From: Silene latifolia
Lineage: Eukaryota; Streptophyta; Magnoliopsida; Caryophyllales; Caryophyllaceae
Direction of reading: 5' to 3'
DNA length: 64,000 nucleotides
Assembly: GCF_048544455.1 (NCBI RefSeq)
Contig: NC_133536.1
Span: 23,314,152-23,378,151 of the forward strand
Below, one piece after another: positions 55,521-64,000 of the stretch. The notes beneath the pieces were generated by a model. That model was not told where the DNA came from and did no database searches. It worked only from the letters and a program-made list of their open reading frames with translations. The stretch's first letter is position 1; every line of letters begins with the position of its first letter. Made by a program: the position numbers and the translations under genes.

Positions 55521-55993
55521 CCAAGGCCCGCAAAGGAGGACCAATCAAAGCGCAGCCCATGAAGCGTCAGCCAATCAACGAAGAGACACATGTCAGGCAT
55601 GCGTACACGGAATGTCAATCGACGCAACAGTTGAACGTCAATCAATGCAACAAAGAACCAAGCGTCTTCAACACGCCCCTTCTTATCCCTTTGCCTATTC
55701 ATCTTCCTCAAAGAAAATCCTAAAGTATCCGTTCTCCGGGCAATATGACTAACCAAGCTAGGTAGCACCGGGGGGCAATCAAAACCACACCTACTCTCAA
55801 CCTTAGGTCCACCGGCCAAAGAAAGATCTTCTCTTCCACATTTGATGTCCAATACCCATCCATGTGGCGGGGGATATGGTACGGCTGTCGTACGATAAAG
55901 CCGAGGAGAGAAGAAGCCGGGCGAGAAAATTTTCACTTGTGCAGAATATACGCTCAACATACATCGGAGCCCATACCACGGCATAGACTACGG

Positions 55994-56004
55994 CTGGGGG
56001 CAAA
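55994..56004 (+). promoter_or_regulatory. Polypurine tract of the full-length Tat element
   Basis: CTGGGGGCAAA directly before the 3' LTR start at 56006. Confidence 0.65.
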
Positions 56005-56005
56005 T

Positions 56006-56598
56006 TGATGGGGCATATTCTCGCACCCGCCGACCAAGTCAACATATTGAGCGAGGTCAAAATATCCACAACCGATCAACGACTTTAAACAAAGATATCC
56101 GTGCGGCCTATCGGCCATCACCCGTCTCTCGGCCCGCTAACTAGCCGGTAGGAGACACATCCGCGTACTCATATCCAAGACCCCTCGGCATGGAGTCAAT
56201 CGGGCCCTTCGGCCGACAGGGTCCCTCGGCCGAGGTCGGATCGGTCTTTCCACCGCTAGCCACTTGGCCACTTGGCCACTACGTGACAAAAGGTGAAAGT
56301 CTATAAATACTCCACCTCTCTCATTGAGAAGGGGATCCAGAATCTAACCTAAGAACCACTTAAATTGGTATTATCTCTCTCATCTCTCTACAATTCACAT
56401 CATCAAGCAACATACTACTTAATCACAATAAGTTCACTGACTTGAGCGTCGGAGTGAGTACGCTTGGCACAAAGCCAAGCCCTCAGTTTGCTCGTTGTTG
56501 CAGGAGAAAGCCGAGGAGAGCAATCAAAGCTAGAAGGGGCATTATTCGACAAAGCTAGCGTGGTAAACAAACCTACTTCGGAATTCATACCCGGAACA
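56006..56598 (+). repeat. 3' LTR of the full-length Tat element
   Basis: TGATGGGGCATATTC to CCCGGAACA, 593 bp, followed by the target duplication ACAAG. The second half is nearly identical to the 5' LTR; most differences lie in the first 230 bp. Confidence 0.93.
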
Positions 56599-56734
56599 AC
56601 AAGGTCTTTTAGGAAGGAGCCCAAGAGTAAATCCGTGAGGGCTTGACCCAAAACGGATAGTATCGTACTATTATGGACAGTGAACACTGACACAGTAGAT
56701 GCCCAATACAAGGTATTCAAGCATCTACACAACA

Positions 56735-57231
56735 AGTGGTATCAGAGCCCAATGTTCGACTTGGGCTAGACACAAGAAGGAGCATCGAGTCAAGACTTGA
56801 AGATGGCGTATACTGTAAGGCGTGGAACTCCTATAACTCGAGGGAGAGCTAATATGTTCACGAGAAGCAACATTGGTCTCACAGTGATGAGACGATAAGT
56901 CGTCCAAGAGAAGATCATCAGCGACCCGACGAGGTGGGTTGAGACTTAATGAAGGAAACAAAAGCGGTTCATGGTAAGCCCAAAGGCGATCCGGTGTGAC
57001 GCTCTAAGGCAGTGGATTCAGACCTAGTCTAGGGTATATTAGATGCAGAGGAGTTCGATACACAAGTTTTAGCACAAGCCCTGTGAGACACGTGGTGTGT
57101 CGGTTAAGGAGAGGTTATGACTTGGTGATGCTAGGGTGTGTCTAGAAAGCTGGAGGAGCTGTAGAGTGTGGGAGTTCGCTATAGAGGTTAAGGTCCGAGT
57201 TAAGATGATGGTCTTTGGTTTGAGGGGAGAT
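56735..57231 (+). mobile_element. TRIM internal region
   Basis: AG, then the TGGTATCAGAGC primer site, then about 480 bp without a usable frame, ending in the purine tract before the 3' LTR. No 5S rRNA-like promoter is seen, so it is not a Cassandra TRIM. Confidence 0.78.
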
Positions 57232-57450
57232 TGTTAGGGTGCAAAACCAGGCCATGTCCCACGGTATTATAAAGGTGAATGCTCATCTTTATAAGTGCCA
57301 CCAAATATAATAGTACGAGTTCTTCTGAGAAGGAGTTTAAGAGTAAATCCGCGAGGGCTTGGCCCAAAGCGGACAATATCATACTATTATGGACAGTGGA
57401 CACCGGCAAAATAAAGGCCCAACACGGGGTATTCACGCTTCCGCACAACA

Positions 57451-58665
57451 CAGCCAAACATGGACTCATTTGGATGAGATTTAGTTCAGTTTTAAGTGTA
57501 TTGCTATCAAGTTATTTGAGTAATAGTCCATACACGACAATAATATTCGGGGAAATCGAACCGAGTCGAGTTGTTCGGATTGTTGTTCAAATTCAAATGT
57601 GCTTTGCTCAGGAGTAAATCGACTATGGGTCAGTTAGTTTTCAGAATTTGTCAAAATATATATCACCATTTTAAATAAGAATTTGTGCATCACAGTAACA
57701 CATTTACAATTAAGGAAGTTTGGTTTATATATATTGCACTAAGCCTTGATTAGATATTTTAACTAGAAAATTCGAATATATGACGATGCATGGCCTAGCC
57801 AATTACGTAGGTTCACAATTAAACTAGCTAACGTCATAGTCTTGCTTTATAAAAGTTGTGACTTGTAAGCTTCATTTTTAGTGTGATTTGAAAAGTTTTA
57901 ATGATAGCTAATTAATTTAATTTGGCATTTAAAAAGTTGATTCCTTTGTGAATGAAACAACGAGAAGTGTCTTAGTATAAGACTATTACATCCATGACTT
58001 ATCAAAGGTATCGCTATCGTGAGCTTCTAGCTTTCTACTCACGAACAAGAAAATGTGCTATTCCTAAAGTCCTACCAAATACTCGTACATTATTAGTGTG
58101 GTTGTATACTCTTGTTTGATGTGTGAATAATTGAATATGCATAGTAGTTGAGCTAGACTCCTCTTTCTTTTTGCCTTTTTTGGTATTTTTTTCACGGAAA
58201 TGACTAACTTAGTAATAGAATGTATACGACACAAAAAAATACGGAAAATTGAAAACAATTCTATTAGAAGCTAGAGAAAAAAAAATTGTCTTATAAAATT
58301 AAAGATCTCGAACTTTATTTGACAATTAGGCTTTGATAATTACAATTTACAGATACTTAAAACCGAAAAAAATTAAGAGAAGCTAATAGGAAAAAAATCC
58401 TTTCATTTTGACTTTTCGCTTATCATCTTTTGTGGGACAGAATTAATTGAGTTTTTAGAGCTTATGAATAATTTATAATCGAACAATAACATTTTGAATT
58501 GGTCCAACTGTCCAAGGATGTTTTTGGAAAAACAATTGTTAATGTCTTTGATTCACTGTTTGTTCCTTGTAGGGCTTCGTCATTTATTATGTTTTTTGTC
58601 CCTCAATAAACAGGTCCCATTATTGAGTACTAGTGGTACTACCGTAATGACTTTAAAAGATCAAT
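57451..58665. other. AT-rich intergenic DNA
   Basis: No gene and no clear repeat; several A runs near 58230-58300. Confidence 0.5.
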
Positions 58666-58853
58666 TAGTCCGTCTTACTTTAAACCGTCTTATTTCAAAC
58701 CGCAATAAGACCTCTCACAAGTGAGAAGCACATGGATAGTGGGACACTCCCATGTGTTTTCCCACTCACACCCTAAATGGGTTTTTTGTGAGAGAAAATG
58801 GTATCCGTCTGACAATTTCAGACGGATATGGCGGTCTGAAATAAGAATTTGTG
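58666..58853. mobile_element. 188-bp MITE, family A copy 2
   Basis: Exact 9-bp flanks AAGATCAAT (58657-58665 and 58854-58862). It shares the middle block and the AGAATTTGTGA-type end with 30295-30481, but its palindromes are of the ATCCGTCT/AGACGGAT type. A further decayed end (AATAAGAATTTGCG) lies near 59057. Confidence 0.72.
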
Positions 58854-59079
58854 AAGATCAATAAATCTTGTTTGGATTAAATGTTACCATTTTTTTAAAT
58901 ATAATGCAATTATTTAATGACAAAATGTTATAATTAAAATTATCACTTTTTACCCTAAAAATATAATATTAATATTTTATCAAAAAATAGTAATATTTTA
59001 TCATAAAATGACTATAAATGGTTCGTCTTGTTTCAGACAGGAAATAACCAGTCTAAATAAGAATTTGCGTTAAAAGATC

Positions 59080-60640
59080 ATTAGGGCATTCTTTAAAAAA
59101 TCATACATGAAACGATCTCGATGGGATAAAGTCTATCGCCCTCTATATTTAGGAGGCTTAGGTATTTGTAAAGTGAAAGTTTTAAATAAAGCATTTCAAA
59201 TGAAATTTTTATGAAATTTTTTAACAATAATAACATTTGAGTCTCGTTAGTTAAGAAAAACTATTTAAAAAATTATTCGCTCTTTGAGCATTCGCCTCCA
59301 CAAAGGAGTTTTTAGTAGTGGCGTAAACTTATGTCTGTTTGAGAGATTTTAGAAAAGGTATTAGATGGAAGGTTGGTAATGGAAAAAGTATAAAATTTTG
59401 GACTGATAATTGGACCTTTCCGAAATCTATTAGCTCTCATATTACCAATACAAATTTTGTACGAGAAAACTTGATGGTTAGTGATTTTATCACACCTGAT
59501 AAGCAATAGAATTCTATAAAATTAAAATCTAATCTCGATTCTAGTATTGTTCAACAGATATCCCTATTATTCCTCGAAATGAGATTCCTAATAAAATGGG
59601 ATGGGGTTTATCTCTTGATGGATCTATTTCTATTAAGACAACTGCTTGGCCAGTTGAAGGGAGTCTATAATCACAATCTCAACGAATATAAATTTGCTTG
59701 GATTTGGAAGCGTGACTTCCCTCCTAAGATTAAGTTAGTTTTATGGAATATTTATGTGGATGAACTACCTACGAGGGAGCGTCTTCAGCGTTCTCGTGTT
59801 TTTGTACCTATTTATTGTACCCTTTGTAATCATCACAGAGAAGACTAAGACCACCTCTTCTTTAATTGCTTGTATTGCATATTATTTCTCAAGCCGTTGG
59901 TGTTAGTGATATTGTTACCTTTTATCATTGTCACATTAATGATCAATACTTAAGTTTTGTGGAAAATTTGAATGATTTTAATGACTCTATTCCCCTTAAG
60001 TCATTTCAAATGATCACTTTTATTTGGTAGAATTTGTGGTTTAATAGAAATAATTTTTTTTTTGAGAATGTTGTACTAGCTAGATGTACATAGAATTAAA
60101 CAAGTCATTTCGAGTTCATTTTTTTATGGTTCACTCTTAAGTATAAGGAATTGGATAAAAAAGACACAAATCCAAAGCATTAACATCATGGTTTTAGTAG
60201 TTGTAATGATAATACCTTATGGCATAAGCCACCAAGTAATTTTATTAAAATCAATTTTGATGGTTGTAAGCGAGATGACAAAAATCCAGCTTTAGGTTTT
60301 AGTATTAGAGATCATGACGGTACAGTATTGTTATTAGGTGCTAAATCTTGCGGTCAAGTTACTGTTCTTTTAGCGGAAACTCTAGCCTTTAGAGAAAGTA
60401 TAATTGCAGCTAGAACTTTGGGTTTTAACCTTTTAACTATTGAAGGAGAATAACTCTATCCGTACGTGGAAGGTTCCCTGAGAAATTTCTACTTTGATCG
60501 TTGATATTAGGATCGAACTTTCTTCTTTCACGGAAATGAAATCTACTCATTCTTTTCATGAAACCAATAAAATAACGGACTTTATGGTCAATTTAAGGTA
60601 TTCGTGTCCTTCGAGGTGGGTTGAAAGTCTTTTGAGATCC
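59080..60640 (+). mobile_element. Decayed LINE fragment, same family as 37465
   Basis: Shows 'WDKVYRPLYLGGLGI', 'GIRWKVGNGKSIKFWTDNW', zf-RVT words ('FAWIWKRDFPPKIKLVLWN' near 59690) and an RNase H end ('INFDGCKRDD' near 60250; 'HETNKITDFM' near 60555). Many stops and shifts; no poly(A). Older than the copy at 37465. Confidence 0.78.
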
Positions 60641-61541
60641 CCTTTTAGACCAAAATGGATCTTCTCCATTTCCTCTCCATTTTCTCTCTTAAACTCATTT
60701 AATAATATTTTTTCCACCAAACCTCATTTTCCCTTTATTTTTACTCATTAATTTTGAGCCGTTCGATGATGACAGAATACGATCAAAACCACCGAAAGGA
60801 AATGGCCTCTCCATATATTTTTAAGAAATGGAGAGAAACCCTCCTCCTTTTAGACGGCCCTGATTCGGTATGCTCCAAACAAAGGAAACCATAAATTCAA
60901 ACACGCAAGTGAAGTTAGCTTAGTAGAATAATTTGACTAATGTACGGGTTAGAATTCTGTGCACCCCACTCCACAGTCCACTCCAATCAAACACTTAATA
61001 ATTTGTTTTTTCCTTTTTATTTTGCTTAAAAGGATAGTTTAGACAAATGGGTGACAGCCAAAAATAGGACAAACAGAACCTTGCAAGGCGGCTGCATCAA
61101 AAGCTCAGAAAAATACAAACAACGTGCCTTGAAAGAAACCTTACATCAAACTTACTAAACGATGAACGTTTTGTCCCGTATTTCATTCTTTGAAATTTCT
61201 TATGTAAAGAGGACCACTTCTATGAGCAGCTAATACAAATTCCTAAACACAAATATAATACATTAAGACGTCGTCAAAAGCTGTTGCACTACTAATGGCA
61301 AGAGAGTAGAGATTAATTCGTGACATGCCGACCTCAACTCAAGAAGTACAGATCCATTATATTACATATTTGATCGTTATCTAGAATATTCACTTGTTCG
61401 CCGTACAATTCTACTCTAAATCTGCATTTACGAGAGAATACAGAGATGATACCATATCATGTCATAATAGATGACATTCCCAATGATCGACCTAATGCTA
61501 CGACAAAGCTGTGCATATATTAGGCACTGCAACACCAAACT
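60641..61541. other. Intergenic DNA downstream of the CNNM-like gene
   Basis: It would include the 3' untranslated region of the minus-strand gene that ends at 61542. A CTCCATTT/AAATGGAG pair near 60665-60840 may be a worn MITE. No other gene. Confidence 0.45.
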
Positions 61542-63948
61542 TCACGGATCTTCAAAATGGTGGTCTGTTTCGTCATAGATTTCCTCCTGCATCAATAAGA
61601 AGTCGGAATTAAGTTAGGGGGAGATCTATGAATAAAAGGAACCTAAGTTTGAACCCTTGACAGTTGATCCACGGTTTGATCATTTGTCACTAAACCATTG
61701 AGATAAGTGGGTCAACCGGTCTAGTGCTAACGTATGTGCTCAAAACGTGTCTTGAGCTACCAAGCTGACACAGCATTTCGGATTGGCTGATTACAAGTCA
61801 TTAGGGCTATTTTCAATAGTCACTACCAAGGTATTAGCCTTGACACAGCATTTCGGATTGGCCGAGTACGAGTCATTAGGCTTATTTTCAATAGTCACTA
61901 CCAAGGTTTTAGACTTTTAGCCATGTTAACGGTCTCATCAGATTAAATATGGTCTACCTGAGATTGTAGTTTTAGGCCCCAGATGCAAAAGTTGGGTTGG
62001 GACGGGTCAATTGGATTGGGTCAGTGTTGTTAGGTTTATGCTTTTCTCAGTTTGCTTAGATTGTTCGCCACAATTAATTTGTGTTGCTCAAAAGAATCTT
62101 ACTTGTAGGAGCTCTTCGATGACATCTTCTAAAGTTATTACTCCCACGGCATCTTCTTCATCAGGCTTTGGCAGGGGATGCTGATCAACCTCCAAGATGT
62201 CCGAATAGATATCCCGATTCCACTTCTTGGTCCCAAGTGCCTTGTTTGACTTATTGCTGTGGGGGTAGCTCTTCCACTTGTACAAGTTGCTCTTCGTTTT
62301 TAGAGAAATTTCCTTCTTTAGCTTTGATACTTGCTGATCAACATCAATAACCACATTTACTTCCTCCACTGCACCTAAATTCAAAAATTAAAAGAGTACG
62401 TCTAAGTAGCTCATCTCCTTTCAATTCTAATGCGCTTGCTCAGCTCAATGCATATAAAAATGTCCAGAAACATGAACATGGAACTCGTCCATCTAACAGG
62501 CATTGACCCTTGAAGAAATGGCAACTCACATTGGAATAAAATTTACTGGTAAACTAACTCACATTGATAAACTGACCTTACGGACCCGTTGTCTGTGAAT
62601 TTATTAATCAGTGGTAGCCTTGGTAGGCTATGTTATTGAGTATAGCTAGGGTGTTGAGCACAGAAAATTTAACTAACAACTAATTGAAATTCATGATAAC
62701 TTGAAGGAGAAACTTCTATGAGCAAGCTTGAGTTACTAGCTCAAGTTTGATGAGCACATTTGGAAGATGGCTAATCTTAAGTCTTAACTTCACCAAGTCA
62801 GTAAGATAGCATATGTTAAAGTGCCTTCATGAAGTGTATAATGACTTACTGAACATCGGCTCATTTGTTTTGACAAGAGTTTCCTTGGGTGCTAGCACTC
62901 AAAAATGCTTTGACAAGCCTAGACTAGAGACGTCATATATATGGAGGTCAGGAAAATCCCATTTGTCCAAATAGAATGAATTTCAGATGGAGTCTATTGC
63001 GCAAAATTCCACGAGTTCCAACGGTCAAGCAGATCATCAGACTGGAAAACAGAAATCCACAACTTACCCTCTGCCTGATCTCCATTGGCATGCGGTATCA
63101 ATGATTTGTTCAATTGCCTTGTAACAACTGCGATGTGGCTATGCCCCTTCTGAAACTCATTCAAGATGTCATACAGCGGCATTAATTCAGGCACCCTACA
63201 AAAAAAAAGTTTGTCATCTTGCATCGGAGTAATGCTATCTAATTTCCTTATACAATGAATCCAAAAGTGAGGATACCGGAAGAACTACAAATCAGTTCAC
63301 AGGCACTCCTTATAAGTCGATAAATAATGACTAACTTAGAAGAAAAAAAGGTTCAACCAGAACGACAATCCGATCTTGAATAGAACTAAACTCAAAATAA
63401 CCCCAACAGAGGTCCATGACTCCACGCCTGCCTTTTTGACAGGATCACCTGAATCTTAAGGCCTACAAGTAGTTTGAGAAGTAAAATTCTCATCTCACTG
63501 TAATAAAGATATAGGTCAAATCAATTCAGAAGCTCAAGTGACCAGATAATTAAAATGTCAAAACTGCCATTGCTTATTGCTAAATCGGAGATTAAAAATG
63601 CCAGCCTGTGCAATTCTTAATCTAAAGTGATCCATTTCATCCTGATGATGTTCAATTCATGTTATACAAGTACACACAACGATAGCAAACAAAGAATTTA
63701 ATCAATAACCTATCCTGTAACGCATCTATAGCATCAGCATCGTCCAACCAATTGCATTCGCATACCGTCTAAACTCTAACGTCATTCGTCATTCATCATT
63801 CATCATTCATCATTCATATAAGCATGTAAACTCCTAAGACAGGAATCATAAGTCATATCCACAAAGGCACAAACCTAGGAATCTTGCGAATTGTTACACT
63901 CTTTACAGGCACCTCATCTTCTGGGTCAACAGTGAGAAGATTTTTCAC
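61542..63948 (-). CDS. CNNM-type DUF21/CBS-domain membrane protein, last four exons
   Basis: Four exons with GT-AG borders and matching phases: 63948-63875, 63195-63068, 62374-62103 and 61586-61542 (stop TGA). They give 172 residues: 'VKNLLTVDPEDEVPVKSVTI', 'RVPELMPLYDILNEFQKGHS', a variable linker, 'DEEDAVGVITLEDVIEELLQ' and the end 'EEIYDETDHHFEDP'. This is the second half of the CBS pair and the C-terminus of the plant CBSDUF group, closest by memory to Arabidopsis At4g33700/At2g14520, which have the same short end; At4g14240-type proteins have a longer tail. The missing N-terminal part should hold four membrane segments (DUF21/CNNM), beyond the right edge. CNNM relatives handle Mg2+ across membranes; the plant role is less clear. 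The introns are normal apart from a 75-bp tandem duplication in the last one. Host gene, intact in the visible part. Confidence 0.93.
61766..61914. repeat. 75-bp tandem duplication in the last intron of the CNNM-like gene
   Basis: TGACACAGCATTTCGGATTG through TTTTCAATAGTCACTACCAAGG occurs twice at a 75-bp step with few differences. Confidence 0.85.
63782..63816. repeat. (CATTCAT)n microsatellite in an intron
   Basis: About five tandem CATTCAT/CATTCGT units in the intron between 63195 and 63875. Confidence 0.75.
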
Positions 63949-64000
63949 CTAAAATAAACAATAAACAGTCATGAACTCAATGCCAAGTAAAAGGAAATAG

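Larger units (their letters stand above)
45596..56598 (+). mobile_element. Tat-lineage Ty3/gypsy retrotransposon, full length in outline
   Basis: Paired LTRs (45596-46190 and 56006-56598), exact 5-bp target duplication ACAAG (45591-45595 and 56599-56603), PBS, gag, protease, RT, two RNase H-like regions and integrase on +, a tandem array, an antisense gene, and a polypurine tract. It is complete in outline but the coding part is broken in ten or more places. The LTRs are about 97% alike by eye, many differences being small indels, which suggests an age of the order of one to a few million years (inference). It entered the 5' LTR of an older TRIM. Confidence 0.93.
45502..57450 (+). mobile_element. 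TRIM retrotransposon, split by a Tat element
   Basis: The 5' LTR starts TGTTAGAGTGC at 45502, is interrupted at 45596-56603, and ends CTACACAACA at 56734. The tRNA-iMet primer site TGGTATCAGAGC follows at 56737-56748. The 497-bp noncoding interior runs to a purine tract (TGAGGGGAGA), and the 3' LTR is 57232-57450 (TGTTAGGGTGC...CGCACAACA). Flanks CAGTC and CAGCC make a 5-bp target duplication with one change. Without the insert it is about 940 bp, with LTRs of about 220 bp: a terminal-repeat retrotransposon in miniature. The LTRs are only about 75-80% alike by eye, so it is old. Confidence 0.85.

Noticed and set aside
45502-57450. Cassandra-type TRIM
   Set aside because: No 5S rRNA-like promoter sequence was found in the LTRs.
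62088-63224. Two separate small ORFs as independent genes
   Set aside because: They are exons of one CNNM-like gene, with matching phases and GT-AG borders.

Overview
The window is nuclear DNA from a flowering plant. The evidence is intron-containing plant genes (a CNNM/CBS-domain gene with clean GT-AG exons), single-exon plant glycosyltransferase genes, Tat-lineage Ty3/gypsy retrotransposons, Stowaway and Tourist MITEs, plant SINEs and cytosolic tRNA-Glu genes. Recurring 'CCGTCTTA...TAAGACGG' palindromic repeats hint at Caryophyllales, but the species cannot be fixed from the sequence. Only about 6 kb is host gene; the rest is transposons of several ages, many nested in one another.

Layout. 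1-9873: 3' part of a large Tat-lineage LTR retrotransposon (end of integrase, two antisense genes with DUF7745 and plant-mobile-domain similarity, polypurine tract, a 2.3-kb LTR, then a primer-binding site). 9874-17000: two chromovirus-like LTRs in opposite orientation around an L1 LINE remnant, which holds a CACTA transposon that itself holds a Mutator-like element. 17000-27600: AT-rich DNA with MITEs, LINE 3' ends, and one short gene (19274-19884, minus) encoding a tandem heptad protein like the RNA polymerase II CTD. 27668-29431: an intact GT92 glycosyltransferase gene. 29724-31610: a segmental duplication carrying two identical tRNA-Glu(UUC) genes. 31600-41680: MITEs, SINEs, a solo TRIM LTR, a LINE and a long-TIR Mutator-like element. 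41682-43160 (minus): an intact alpha-1,4-glycosyltransferase (A4GALT/GT32-like) gene with a Mutator-like insertion just upstream of its TATA box. 45502-57450: an old TRIM whose 5' LTR was split by an 11-kb Tat element (45596-56598, perfect 5-bp target duplication). 57451-61541: MITE and LINE remnants. 61542-63948 (minus): the last four exons of a CNNM/DUF21-CBS membrane protein gene that continues past the right edge.

How the parts relate. The two glycosyltransferases both look like type II Golgi enzymes, but they belong to unrelated families and share no visible regulation. The most interesting structure is in the first Tat element. A 63-bp double-hairpin motif occurs five times: once before each of the two antisense genes, once before the LTR TATA box, and twice more inside the LTR. 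This suggests a control or structural module shared by the sense and antisense transcription units. The window also gives a readable relative chronology: TRIM before Tat; L1 before CACTA before Mutator-like; LINE before the element in its poly(A) tail.

All calls come from reading the sequence and from recalled family features; no database search was run.
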